Shown here: positions 1 to 8,740 of the stretch, piece by piece
Layout: each line of letters starts with the position of its first letter
Position numbering within the stretch: position 1 is the stretch's first letter
NCBI GenBank assembly: GCA_964502005.1
Contig: CAZCUX010000003.1
Location: 186,001 to 250,000, forward strand
Source: CAJWOS01 sp964502005
Lineage (GTDB): Bacteria > Myxococcota_A > UBA796 > UBA2385
DNA length: 64,000 bases
Direction of reading: 5' to 3'
Translations under genes and position numbers: made by a program
Notes under the pieces: model-generated
Told to the model about the DNA's origin: nothing
What the model saw: the letters and a program-made list of their open reading frames with translations, nothing else
Database searches by the model: none

Positions 1-82
1 GCCTGGGTGGTCCGTCGGGGGTGGTTGACGGTGGTTCCTGGGGTGCGGTGGGATACGTCACCGTTTTTTCCCGGGGAAGGCG

Positions 83-1315
83 ATGGCCATCGGACCCGAC
101 GTATTGGTGGTGGGCGCTGGACTCGCGGGTGTCAGCGTCGCGTGGTGGCTGCGTGGGCAACGCGTGTGGGTTGTCGACCAAGCGTCCCAGGTGGGAGCGG
201 AAGCGTCGTCCCAAAACGCTGGAATGGTGCGACGAATGGGAGAAGACCCCATTGAGCGCACCCTCGCGCTTCGCACCCACCGATGGCTAACGGAGCCGCC
301 GTCCGAATCTCTCGCCGACCCTGCGATTTCCCAGCGCACGGGTGCGGTGCTGGCCCTCGCGGATGACCCGCACCACCTCCATGACGCTGCATCGGCCTTG
401 CTCGCACGGGGCGTCGATGTGTCGCAGATTTCCGCCGCGGACCTCCCGCGGGTCGCGCCCGCGCTGGCCAATAGTCCGATTCAGACCGCCTGGTGGATGC
501 CCGAGGAGCGTGTAGCTGACGCACATCTCTTGCTGGGCGCGATGCTTGCCGACCTGCGCCAGCGCGCTGAAGCCACCTCATTACGCTTGTCAACATCGGT
601 AGACCGATTGTTGGTCGACCAAGGGCGTGTGGTGGGCGCTGTTTTGGATGGAGTTCCTGTATACGCCGGCGCGGTGGTCATTGCAGCGGGGGCCTGGAGC
701 GCCCGCCTCGCAGCGAGCGCGGGTTTGGTGCGTCCGCTGGTTCCCTTGCGCCGCAGCTTGGTTCATTTGGTCACCAAACAAAGTCCGTCGGCACACCATC
801 CGTGGTGTTGGGTAGATGACGTCGGCGTCTACATTCGGCCCGAAGGGGGAGGCTGGCTCGCGAGCGGGTGTGACGAAGCGGTCTCTGTGCCCGAAAGCTT
901 TGCTTCGCGTGGTCCGGTGTCCGAAGAGCTGCGCGCGCGAACTGTCGACAAAGTAGAGCGCTTTTTTCCGGGAATCGGGCCCGTTTCCGCGCGGGGAGGA
1001 TGGACGGGCCTCCGCACCTTTGCGCCCGACCGACGGCCGGTATTGGGGGCCGACCCCGAGCGGTCTGGGCTTTGGTGGTGCGCCGGATTGGGTGGCTTTG
1101 GCGTGACGTGTGGGCTTGCGGCGGGAGAGTTGGTGGCGGACTGGTTGACGGGGCGGGCGTGTGATTGGTTTCGTGACCCAGAAGAAGTATCGCCAGGACG
1201 GCCCTTTCCGCGGCGGTGGCCCATTCGACCCGACGGCGACGTCGCGCGGCAACGCTTGGTGTCAGTGGCGAGACAACGCGCATCGGGGGTCGCACGCCCT
1301 TCGCTCGTCGGCTAA
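83..1315 (+). CDS. FAD-dependent oxidoreductase (DAO family)
   Basis: A 410-residue protein of the glycine/D-amino-acid oxidase superfamily. Residues 7-21 carry the Rossmann dinucleotide-binding motif GxGxxG (VGAGLAGVSVAWW), and the C-terminal third has the second FAD-contacting stretch with W-x-G-L-R followed by a GLGGFG loop near residue 335. Members oxidise amines or amino acids with FAD and are cytoplasmic or membrane-associated; the substrate cannot be read from the sequence. The ATG at 83 follows a GGGGAAGG ribosome binding site. The first 82 bases of the window hold nothing I recognise. The next gene, for an SMI1/KNR4 protein, starts 59 bp downstream and may be co-transcribed. Confidence 0.88.
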   Translation: MAIGPDVLVVGAGLAGVSVAWWLRGQRVWVVDQASQVGAEASSQNAGMVRRMGEDPIERTLALRTHRWLTEPPSESLADPAISQRTGAVLALADDPHHLHDAASALLARGVDVSQISAADLPRVAPALANSPIQTAWWMPEERVADAHLLLGAMLADLRQRAEATSLRLSTSVDRLLVDQGRVVGAVLDGVPVYAGAVVIAAGAWSARLAASAGLVRPLVPLRRSLVHLVTKQSPSAHHPWCWVDDVGVYIRPEGGGWLASGCDEAVSVPESFASRGPVSEELRARTVDKVERFFPGIGPVSARGGWTGLRTFAPDRRPVLGADPERSGLWWCAGLGGFGVTCGLAAGELVADWLTGRACDWFRDPEEVSPGRPFPRRWPIRPDGDVARQRLVSVARQRASGVARPSLVG

Positions 1316-1374
1316 GGCATAGGTTTGGGGCCGCCGAGGCCCTTGGTTCGTCACTGTCGACGAAGGAGCCCGTG

Positions 1375-2277
1375 ATGGCGGAATCCGACACCGAAGTTGC
1401 CAAAGCATGGGCGCGCCATGCGGATTGGTTGCATCGGCACCGGCCTGACCTCGCTGCTGGCCTACGGGATGGCACCGACGAAGAGGGCCTGGAGTGGCTG
1501 GCCGACCACAATGTGCCAAGTGACTGGCAGCAACTTTGGGCGATTCACGACGGCGAAGGCACGCTGCTCCTAGATGGGTGGTGGTTCTTGCCTGTGCTGG
1601 ATGGCGACGAGTCTGTACGCAGCGCACATGCGCGAATGGCGCATGTTTCGGGCGCGGGCGTGCGCAGTGACGCCGTCCATTGCCAAGGGCCCGTCCAGCC
1701 GTTTGTCGGCCACCCCGCCTGGATTCCGATTGCGAGCGACATCTCCGGGCGCTTGTTGTGCATCGACCTTGCACCTGCAGACGCCGGCCAAGTAGGGCAG
1801 GTAATTGTACTCGACGAAGATGTGCGCCGGGTTCTGTTTGACGGCGTGGTCTCGTTTTTACACGCCTGCCATCGGCGCGCCGAAGAAGGTCAACACCCAG
1901 ACGACGACCTCGAATCCAGCGACTGGGACGAAGAAGACGCGGTCTTAGGGGAGTCCCTCGACATTCGCCCGGCCCCTCCCACGGACAATACGCCCTTGCC
2001 TGAAATCGTCCCCTCGCCGCCCGCGAAGTCCGTCGCCGAGCCAACGGTCCTCGCCGTTGCACAGCGTGTGGATGCGTCTCTTTCGCAGGTCGACGTCATG
2101 CTCTCCGAAACGCTGCGCGCAGAAGGAGGCACCGTGTTTGTGCGAGACATTACGGGCCAAGTCGTTGGATTTCGGGTGCCGGCGGGGGCATGGCCCGGTG
2201 CGGAGCTTCGGCTCGCGAGCCTTGGGGGCGATGGCACCGACCTGCGCGTACGGGTGGTCGCAGAAGCCGCGCACTAA
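1375..2277 (+). CDS. SMI1/KNR4 (SUKH) domain protein with acidic C-terminal extension
   Basis: A 300-residue protein. Residues 1-165 match the SMI1/KNR4 (SUKH) fold, with the W-x-x-L-W-x-I-H-D-G-E-G core, a GWWFLP strand and a late segment ending in VVSFLHA. SUKH proteins are best known as immunity proteins of contact toxins and as protein-interaction modules. After residue 170 comes an Asp/Glu- and Pro-rich linker, then a small C-terminal region of about 70 residues that I do not recognise. I chose the ATG at 1375 because AAGGAG lies just upstream and the SUKH fold begins there; an open frame from 1216 overlaps the preceding gene. No toxin gene is adjacent, so an immunity role is unsupported. 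A GC stem (arms 2300-2305 and 2311-2316) lies downstream without a T-run. Confidence 0.8.
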   Translation: MAESDTEVAKAWARHADWLHRHRPDLAAGLRDGTDEEGLEWLADHNVPSDWQQLWAIHDGEGTLLLDGWWFLPVLDGDESVRSAHARMAHVSGAGVRSDAVHCQGPVQPFVGHPAWIPIASDISGRLLCIDLAPADAGQVGQVIVLDEDVRRVLFDGVVSFLHACHRRAEEGQHPDDDLESSDWDEEDAVLGESLDIRPAPPTDNTPLPEIVPSPPAKSVAEPTVLAVAQRVDASLSQVDVMLSETLRAEGGTVFVRDITGQVVGFRVPAGAWPGAELRLASLGGDGTDLRVRVVAEAAH

Positions 2278-2441
2278 ATGCGTGGTTCCGAAATAACGAA
2301 CCCCCTGCGCGGGGGTGTCCGTCGCCACGATAGGGGGCGTACGGGCACAACGTGTAGGGGCTGCGTTAGGGGGTCGCGGGGCGATGCAGCCACCCGCGAA
2401 GCCAATGGTTTTTTGGGGCTCGCGATTTGAGCGCCGGAGAC

Positions 2442-4076
2442 TTAGGGGGTGCGTTCGCGCACCGCTTCGAAGGTGAGGCCGAACTTCGCGAGGTACTTTC
2501 GGACGCGGTCGGAGTCGTTGACCGTGGCGCGCCGTTCCCGCGATACGGAAAACAGGCGGCGTCCGGCGTCGCTGAGGCTTTGGCTGTTGCGGCAAACATC
2601 GACGACGGCGGCCAGTTGGACCGCGTCAAACCAGTCGAGCTCGTCCACGGCCTCTGTTGGCAGCACCGTGCGCAGCAGGTGGTCCGGGGATGCCGCGGTG
2701 GGTGATTTGCTGGTGTTCCATGCCCGGCGCAAGCGTTCAATTTCTTCTTCGACGAGGTCTTCGGTGATACGGCCCCCTTCGGCGAGGGTAGAGAGGCGCC
2801 GAATCGACGCGCCCAGGTCGCGAAAGTTGCGAGACCACGTCGCGCGCGGATGCAGCGCAAACGCGAGATAGCGCGCGCGGGCTTCCGCATTGAACCGCAC
2901 CATTCGCCCTTCGCTTCGCGCGACGCGCTCGAGTTCGAAGTCGATGTTTGGCTCGATGTCTTCGCGGCGGTCGGCGAGTCCGGGCAAGCGAAAGGTCCAG
3001 GTGTCGATGCGCGCGAGCAGGTCATCGCGAAATCGTCCGGAAGCGGCGTCGGCGACGAGGTCGCGGTTGGTCCCGGCAATGAGCTGGAAGTCGCTCTCTA
3101 CCTCTTTGTCGGAGCCAACGGGCAAGAAGCGGTGGTCTTCTAAGGCGCGCAACAGCATAGCTTGCTCATCGGCGCCAAGTTCCCCGATTTCGTCGAGAAA
3201 CACTACACCGCCGTGCCCTGCCCGCAGCAGGCCGGGTCGGTCGCGGACGGCGCCGGTGAATGCGCCGCGCACATGTCCGAACAGCGCGGCCATTGCGGCA
3301 TCACCGCGCAACGTAGCGCAGTTTAGCTCTACAAACGCGCCCGTCACTTGTCGACGCTGGTGCTTGAGGTCGTAGATGCGGCGCGCCAGTTGGGACTTTC
3401 CGGCGCCGGTTGGGCCGAGAACCAGCATAGGCTCGCGTGAGCGCAAGGCCACCAGCTCTACGCGGGAGATGAGGCGATTGTAGGCGGCATTTTTGGTGTC
3501 GATGCCGCCTTTGAGGACGTGGTGGGCCTCGCGCGACGCCTGGACGTAACGGGTGGCGATGCGGTCATAGCGGGAGAGGTCGAGGTCGATAATCGAATGA
3601 CGGCCATGGGCACCGCGTTCTCGGTCTGGCCCTGTTTGGTAGAGGCGACCGGGGATGAGGCGCGATTCCGTCAGCAAAAACAAGCAAATCTGGGCGACAT
3701 GGCTGCCGGTCGAAATGTGGACCAGGTAGTCTTCGCGGTCAGGGTCGAATGGGTAGGTCGAAACAAAGGCGGCGAGGGATTCGTAGACCTCTTCGAAGTC
3801 CCATGGGTCGGCCATATTGACGATGTGACGCTGCACTTGCGTTTCGGGCGACACAGCGGCAATGTCGGCCGTCACGAGGTCTGCGAGCCCGCTCCAATCT
3901 TGCTGCACCAAAAGCTCGAAGCGGTCCACCAAGACATCGGGCTGGGCGCAGGCCGAAACGGTCGGGCGCCACCGATTCCACCGCTCGGCGGTTTTGCCGC
4001 GGTCGAGGGTGGTGCCGAGGAGGCCCAGCACCACGACCGGCCGATGCATCGGTGGCGTCGGTGACCGCGCTTCCAT
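2442..4076 (-). CDS. rtcR: RtcR, sigma-54 activator of the RNA-repair operon
   Basis: A 544-residue orthologue of E. coli RtcR (532 aa). Residues 10-185 form the ligand-sensing CARF-type domain, with the family signatures GLLGTTLDRG, RWNRWRPTV, VSPETQV, NPWDFEEVYE-like (DPWDFEEVYE) and HISTGSHVAQIC. The AAA+ domain follows, with Walker A GPTGAGKS (221-228), the sigma-54 loop GAFTGA (271-276) and Walker B VVFLDEIGE (291-299). The C-terminus matches the RtcR DNA-binding region, ending VRKYLAKFGLTFEAV. RtcR activates rtcBA transcription when its N-terminal domain senses an RNA-derived ligand. The ATG at 4076 is 2 bp past the stop of the M3 peptidase gene, implying co-transcription; a second ATG at 4049 (MHRPVVV) aligns more closely with the E. 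coli start. Confidence 0.96.
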   Translation of the reverse strand: MEARSPTPPMHRPVVVLGLLGTTLDRGKTAERWNRWRPTVSACAQPDVLVDRFELLVQQDWSGLADLVTADIAAVSPETQVQRHIVNMADPWDFEEVYESLAAFVSTYPFDPDREDYLVHISTGSHVAQICLFLLTESRLIPGRLYQTGPDRERGAHGRHSIIDLDLSRYDRIATRYVQASREAHHVLKGGIDTKNAAYNRLISRVELVALRSREPMLVLGPTGAGKSQLARRIYDLKHQRRQVTGAFVELNCATLRGDAAMAALFGHVRGAFTGAVRDRPGLLRAGHGGVVFLDEIGELGADEQAMLLRALEDHRFLPVGSDKEVESDFQLIAGTNRDLVADAASGRFRDDLLARIDTWTFRLPGLADRREDIEPNIDFELERVARSEGRMVRFNAEARARYLAFALHPRATWSRNFRDLGASIRRLSTLAEGGRITEDLVEEEIERLRRAWNTSKSPTAASPDHLLRTVLPTEAVDELDWFDAVQLAAVVDVCRNSQSLSDAGRRLFSVSRERRATVNDSDRVRKYLAKFGLTFEAVRERTP

Positions 4077-4078
4077 GG

Positions 4079-6112
4079 TCAGGCCTGAACCGGACCCAAG
4101 CCGCGGTGGCGCAGCAACGCGCCTACGTCCGGGTCGCGACCACGGAACGCGCGGAACGCCTCGCCGGCATCGACGGTGTGGCCAATCGACAGCAGGAGGT
4201 CGTAGTATTGCTGGTTGAGGGCGGGGTCGTACCAGCCGGTCTCGGCGAATGCCTCCGCGGCGTCGGCGACAATCGTGTCGGCCCACAAGTAGCAGTAGTA
4301 CCCGGCGGCGTAGTCTTCTCCCGAGAAGATATGGGCAAAGTGCGGGGTACGGTGACGCATGACCACCTGTGCCGGGAGGCCCCAGCGCGCGAGCGTCTCT
4401 CGCTCAAAAACGTCGGGGTCGATGTTTCCGTCTGTGAGGTGCAGCTCCATGTCGATAATGGCCGAGGCCAAGAACTCGAGCGTCGAAAAGCCGCTGGTCG
4501 CGTTGGCGGCAGCGCGAAGGCGGGCCAGTAGGTCTTCCGAAGGTGCTTCGCCCGTTTCGATATGGCGGCAAAATCGCCCCAGGATTTCTGGGGTTGTGAG
4601 CCACCGTTCATTGAGCTGGGACGGAAACTCCACGAAGTCGCGCACAACCTCGGTGCCTGCCAGGGAACGGTAGCGCACATTGCTGGCGAGACCGTGCATT
4701 CCGTGGCCAAACTCGTGGAACAAGGTGCGCGCGTCGTCCATCGACAGCAGCGCGTGCTGTCCGGCCCCCGGCTTGAGGAAGTTGCAGGTGTTGAGAACGA
4801 CGGGCGGTACGCGGCCTTCGTCCCAGTCTTGCTCGCGGTAGGTGCTCATCCAGGCGCCCGACCGCTTCCCCGCCCGCGCATAGGGGTCGAAGTGGAAAAT
4901 GCCGATGTCTGCACCATTGGCGTCTTGCACTGCCCACACGCGGATGTCGGGGTGCGGAACGGGAACATCGACCGGCGTGAAGGTCCAGCCGAATCGCTCG
5001 GTGGCCGCCCACAGCATCGCGTCGGCCAAGCGTTCGAGGCTAAAGTGCTTTTGCAGCTCTTCGCTGTTGATGTCGTGGTCGCGCTGGCGTGCTTTTTCGG
5101 CGTAGTACCGCACGTCCCAAGGGGCGAGGGCTTCCGAGATGCCGTCGTTTGCCGCGAGGTCGGTCATTCCGGCGAGCTCGCGCTCGAAGGTGACCTTTGC
5201 GGCGTCGAAAACGCGGTGCAGGAGGTCCAAGACCGCATCAGGGGTGCCGGCCATGGTGCGCGCCAAGCTATAATGCGCATAGGTGGCAAAGCCGAGCAGC
5301 ACCGAACGTTCGTGGCGCAGCTGCAGCACCTCTTGAATAACGCCGCGGGTGCGGTGGGTGTCCCGAAGCTCGCCGCGTCCATAGAACGTGCGCCACACTT
5401 TTTCGCGGAGGTCGCGGCGCGGGGAGAGGTACAAGAATGGCTCGACGGCGGAGCGAGTATTGGCGACAGCGTAGGTGCAGTCGAGCTTGTGCGCGAGGGC
5501 TGTCTCGCGAGCAGCGGACACCCAGGAGGCTGGCATTCCGACGATGCCGCCCTCATCGAGTTCGGTGACAAGCTCCTCTTCGTCGCCCATCACCCGCTCG
5601 TTGAAGTCGTTTGCAAGCTGGCTCAACCGCTGGTTGATTTCTGCGACGCGGGCACGGGTGGGCGCATCGAGGTGGGCGCCCGCTGCCTCAAAGCGGTCGA
5701 GGAAGCGGCGAACGAGGCGGGTTTGTATTGGGTCGAGCGCCTCGTGGTCGGCGACATGGCGCACGCGGGCGAACAAGGCGGTGTCTTGATAGAGGGCGTC
5801 GGTGCGCGCGGCGAAAATCGGCTCCATCTCGCGTCGCAACGCGCGGATTTCCGGCGTGACGAATGCCCAGCTCCAGTTGCCATAGAGGCCGGTGACCCGC
5901 CGAAGTGCGCTACCGGCGTTTTCGAGTGCCAGTATGGTGTCCGCGAAGGTGCCAGGGCCAGGTGTAGCGCGAATCGCGGCCAGTTCGCGGTCTTCTTCGA
6001 GGATGCCTTGTTGCAACGCCGCGCGCAGGGTGGTGGCATTGACTTGGTCGAGCAATGGCGCGCCTGCCATCGGCCCGTTCCAGGTATCCAACAAAATCGT
6101 GTTGCCGCCCAT
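4079..6112 (-). CDS. M3 family zinc metallopeptidase, Dcp-like
   Basis: A 677-residue M3 (thimet oligopeptidase-type) peptidase, the usual length for Dcp and OpdA. The zinc site is FHEFGHGMHGL near residue 466 (His-Glu-x-x-His). The following RDFVEFPSQLNERW and late HFAHIFSGxxYAAGYYxYLWAD stretches are closer to peptidyl-dipeptidase Dcp than to oligopeptidase A. No signal peptide is visible, so it probably trims short peptides in the cytoplasm. The start at 6112 has AGGAG upstream. It is the first gene of a two-gene unit with rtcR, 2 bp apart, and faces away from rtcB across the shared control region. A peptidase in this position is not part of the E. coli rtc arrangement. Confidence 0.95.
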   Translation of the reverse strand: MGGNTILLDTWNGPMAGAPLLDQVNATTLRAALQQGILEEDRELAAIRATPGPGTFADTILALENAGSALRRVTGLYGNWSWAFVTPEIRALRREMEPIFAARTDALYQDTALFARVRHVADHEALDPIQTRLVRRFLDRFEAAGAHLDAPTRARVAEINQRLSQLANDFNERVMGDEEELVTELDEGGIVGMPASWVSAARETALAHKLDCTYAVANTRSAVEPFLYLSPRRDLREKVWRTFYGRGELRDTHRTRGVIQEVLQLRHERSVLLGFATYAHYSLARTMAGTPDAVLDLLHRVFDAAKVTFERELAGMTDLAANDGISEALAPWDVRYYAEKARQRDHDINSEELQKHFSLERLADAMLWAATERFGWTFTPVDVPVPHPDIRVWAVQDANGADIGIFHFDPYARAGKRSGAWMSTYREQDWDEGRVPPVVLNTCNFLKPGAGQHALLSMDDARTLFHEFGHGMHGLASNVRYRSLAGTEVVRDFVEFPSQLNERWLTTPEILGRFCRHIETGEAPSEDLLARLRAAANATSGFSTLEFLASAIIDMELHLTDGNIDPDVFERETLARWGLPAQVVMRHRTPHFAHIFSGEDYAAGYYCYLWADTIVADAAEAFAETGWYDPALNQQYYDLLLSIGHTVDAGEAFRAFRGRDPDVGALLRHRGLGPVQA

Positions 6113-6260
6113 AAGAAGTCTCCTGGCCCGTCGATGGGTACCGTTGCGGCCAACGCGCAGCAGTCGCGTGGGTGGCCGGGTGTGAGGCTACCCTCTCCCA
6201 ATAATCCGGGGCGATGGGGTGGGGAACGGTCAGGACCGATGAAGGTCACGCAGATACACG

Positions 6261-6297
6261 TTTATCATAGTTGATAAATTTGTATCGCGCTTGCGAT
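6261..6297. promoter_or_regulatory. candidate RtcR upstream activating sites
   Basis: Two inverted repeats lie 85-120 bp upstream of the rtcB sigma-54 promoter. The first is TTTATCA-TAGT-TGATAAA (6261-6278), a perfect 7-bp palindrome in locally AT-rich DNA. The second is ATCGC-GCTT-GCGAT (6284-6297). Position and symmetry fit enhancer sites for an RtcR oligomer. Assignment to RtcR rather than to the leftward peptidase-rtcR promoter is inference. Confidence 0.5.
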
Positions 6298-6381
6298 GGC
6301 TCTTTCGGACTCGAATCGTACTCGCACCAGAAAAGAGGCAAGAATAGAGCGTTCTCGATGACGCTTCGTGATACGCGACTG

Positions 6382-6399
6382 TTGGCACGCGGTTTGCAT
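6382..6399 (+). promoter_or_regulatory. sigma-54 (-24/-12) promoter of rtcBA
   Basis: TTGGCACGCGGTTTGCAT matches the consensus TGGCAC-N5-TTGCA exactly. The -24 GG is at 6384-6385 and the -12 GC at 6396-6397. Transcription should start near 6409, leaving a leader of about 40 nt before the rtcB ATG. The nearby rtcR gene supplies the matching activator, as in the known rtc systems. Confidence 0.92.
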
Positions 6400-6451
6400 G
6401 GGTATGTCGCAGAACCACAAGCCCCGCGCCGTAGCGCAAAGGAAGTGTCCG

Positions 6452-7675
6452 ATGGCGACGTATGAAGTTTTGTCTCGTGCAGGTGGACGTCCGGTCAAGT
6501 GTTGGACCCGTGGCGTGGAAGTCGCAGACAACGCGCGTGAGCAGCTGTTGAACGCAGCTTCGTTGCCCTTCGTCCATAAGTGGGTCGCGGCGATGCCCGA
6601 CACGCATTGGGGTATGGGTGCGACGGTAGGCTCGGTCATTCCGACCCAAGGAGCCATTATTCCGGCGGCGGTGGGTGTAGACCTCGGCTGTGGCATGATG
6701 GCGTGCCAAACCTCGTTGACGGCTTCGGATCTCCCCGAGCACCTCCGCGGTGTTCGGTCGGCCATCGAAGCGGCGGTCCCCCATGGCCGCACCGCCAACG
6801 GTGGACGCGGCGACCGTGGGGCATGGGGTTCCTTGCCCGAACCCGTCGCCCATGCGTGGGCGGCGATGGCGCCCCGTTTTGATGCCATCACCGAAAAGCA
6901 CCCGCGCGTGGGGAAGTGCAACAACGCCCACCACCTCGGAACCTTGGGTACGGGAAACCACTTTATCGAAGTGTGCCTCGATGAAGCCGACCGTGTGTGG
7001 GTCATGCTGCATTCGGGGTCACGCGGGCTCGGAAACCGCGTAGGGAGCTACTTTATCGAGCGCGCCAAAGAGGAAATGAAGCGGTGGCACGTCCACTTGC
7101 CCGACGAAAACTTGGCCTATTTGCCCGAAGGAAGCCAGTACTTCGGTGATTACGTGGACGCGGTCTCGTTCGCCCAAGAGTACGCGCGGGTGAACCGGGA
7201 GCTGATGATGGTCGCGGTCATGCGCGCATTGGCGGACCTCCCGGAGCTCCCTCCGTTTGACGCTTCTGTGCAAGCGGTCAACTGCCACCACAACTATGTC
7301 GCATCGGAGCACCATTATGGCGCGCGCGTTTGGGTCACCCGAAAAGGTGCCGTGCGTGCGGGAGAAGGCGAACTTGGCATTATTCCGGGAAGCATGGGCG
7401 CCCGCTCGTTCATCGTGCGTGGAAAAGGCAACCCGGAGTCGTTCTGTTCGTGCTCCCATGGCGCCGGTCGGCGAATGAGCCGTGGGGAAGCGAAGCGTCG
7501 GTTCACCGTGCGGGACCACGTCGAGGCAACCCAAGGCATCGAGTGCCGAAAAGACGCATCCGTCATCGACGAAACGCCGATGGCCTACAAAGATATCGAC
7601 GCCGTCATGGCCGCCCAAGCCGACCTTGTCGATATCGTGCATACCTTGCGACAAGTCGTGTGTGTAAAGGGGTGA
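6452..7675 (+). CDS. rtcB: RtcB, RNA-splicing ligase (3'-phosphate/5'-OH RNA ligase)
   Basis: A 407-residue protein, one residue shorter than E. coli RtcB (408 aa) and very similar to it. RtcB joins RNA 3'-phosphate or 2',3'-cyclic phosphate ends to 5'-OH ends using GTP and Mn2+. Visible catalytic features are Asp77 and Cys80 (GVDLGCGM), His170 (GTGNHF), His187 (MLHSGSRG), the NCHHNY stretch at 277-282, the guanylylated His336 (CSHGAGR), and the C-terminal TLRQVVCVKG. The ATG at 6452 follows AAAGGAAG and aligns with the E. coli start. It is the first gene of the rtcBA operon, driven by the sigma-54 promoter at 6382; rtcA starts 3 bp after its stop. Confidence 0.98.
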   Translation: MATYEVLSRAGGRPVKCWTRGVEVADNAREQLLNAASLPFVHKWVAAMPDTHWGMGATVGSVIPTQGAIIPAAVGVDLGCGMMACQTSLTASDLPEHLRGVRSAIEAAVPHGRTANGGRGDRGAWGSLPEPVAHAWAAMAPRFDAITEKHPRVGKCNNAHHLGTLGTGNHFIEVCLDEADRVWVMLHSGSRGLGNRVGSYFIERAKEEMKRWHVHLPDENLAYLPEGSQYFGDYVDAVSFAQEYARVNRELMMVAVMRALADLPELPPFDASVQAVNCHHNYVASEHHYGARVWVTRKGAVRAGEGELGIIPGSMGARSFIVRGKGNPESFCSCSHGAGRRMSRGEAKRRFTVRDHVEATQGIECRKDASVIDETPMAYKDIDAVMAAQADLVDIVHTLRQVVCVKG

Positions 7676-7678
7676 GCC

Positions 7679-8740
7679 ATGTTGGTCTTGGATGGGCGAC
7701 GAGGCGAAGGGGGTGGCCAAATCCTTCGTTCTGCTTTGGCGTTGTCGTTGGCGACCGGACGGCCGTTTCGAATGCACGACATTCGGGGCGGTCGCGCCCG
7801 GCCCGGTTTGCTGCGTCAGCACCTTACCTGCGTTCGAGCGGCCCAAGAGATTGGTGCTGCCGAGGTTTCGGGTGCAACCATTGGGTCTGACGTGCTCACC
7901 TTTGCGCCCCACTCTTTGCGCGGGGGTGCGTTTCGCTTCGCGGTAGGGTCGGCGGGGAGTACGGCGTTGGTTGTGCAAAGTGTGCTCCCTGCCTTGCTTT
8001 CTGCCGGAGTGTCCGCCTCGCTTTCGGTCGAGGGGGGCACCCACGCGATTGCCGCGCCGATTTTTTCGTTCTTGGACGACGTGTATTTGGGTGCGTTGCG
8101 GCGCGTGGGCGCGGATGTGTCCGCGAACTTGGGCGAACCAGGCTTCTTTCCCGCAGGCGGAGGGGAGATGTCGGTGGAGCTGCGGGGTGGCGCGCCGGTT
8201 TCGCCCTTTTGTTTGCTGGACCGTGGCCCGATTTTGTCGATGAGCGCACATGCGCTTGTGGCGGGCCTTCCCGCACGCATCGCCCGTGATGAGCTCGAAG
8301 TCTTGCGGGACCGATTGGGCATTTTGCCGCGGGATTGTTCGTCCCAGGTGATACGGCGCGCCCACGGGCCAGGGAATGCACTGTGGGTGCGGGTGACGGT
8401 GGAAGTGGACCACCAGCCGTTTGTGGCGGTGTTTTCTTCGATTGGTCGGCGGGGTGTGCCGGCCGAGCAGGTCGCAGCGGAGGTCGCGGACGCCGTCGCG
8501 CGATGGGACACGCTGCGGGTCCCTGTCTGCGAACACTTGGCGGACCAACTCTTGTTGCCGATGGCGTTGGGGGCGGGGGGCCAGTTTCGAACGGGTCCGC
8601 TGTCGTCCCATACGCGGACCAACATAGAGACCATCCGCTTGTTTTTGCCGGGCGTGTTGATTCACACGGAAGCAGAAGCGAACAGCGCGGTGCGGGTCGC
8701 GGTGACCCCTACCAGCGAACGGCCATCATTGCGCAGTTGA
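7679..8740 (+). CDS. rtcA: RtcA, RNA 3'-terminal phosphate cyclase
   Basis: A 353-residue RNA 3'-phosphate cyclase, typical in length (about 340 aa). It converts RNA 3'-phosphate ends to 2',3'-cyclic phosphates through a covalent adenylate. Diagnostic features are the N-terminal DGRRGEGGGQILR, the RPGLLRQHLT segment, GSAGSTALVVQ, the FFPAGGGE loop and the adenylated His286 (EHLADQLLLPMAL). It is translated directly after rtcB (3-bp gap) and completes the RNA-repair pair. Its last 32 bases overlap the end of the convergent OleA-like gene. Confidence 0.97.
   Translation: MLVLDGRRGEGGGQILRSALALSLATGRPFRMHDIRGGRARPGLLRQHLTCVRAAQEIGAAEVSGATIGSDVLTFAPHSLRGGAFRFAVGSAGSTALVVQSVLPALLSAGVSASLSVEGGTHAIAAPIFSFLDDVYLGALRRVGADVSANLGEPGFFPAGGGEMSVELRGGAPVSPFCLLDRGPILSMSAHALVAGLPARIARDELEVLRDRLGILPRDCSSQVIRRAHGPGNALWVRVTVEVDHQPFVAVFSSIGRRGVPAEQVAAEVADAVARWDTLRVPVCEHLADQLLLPMALGAGGQFRTGPLSSHTRTNIETIRLFLPGVLIHTEAEANSAVRVAVTPTSERPSLRS

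Noticed and set aside
1375..2277. SUKH protein as immunity partner of a toxin system
   Set aside because: No toxin, secretion gene or second immunity gene is nearby.
4562..6274. Long open frame antisense to the M3 peptidase
   Set aside because: It mirrors the codons of a well-conserved peptidase, has no ribosome binding site and no family signature.
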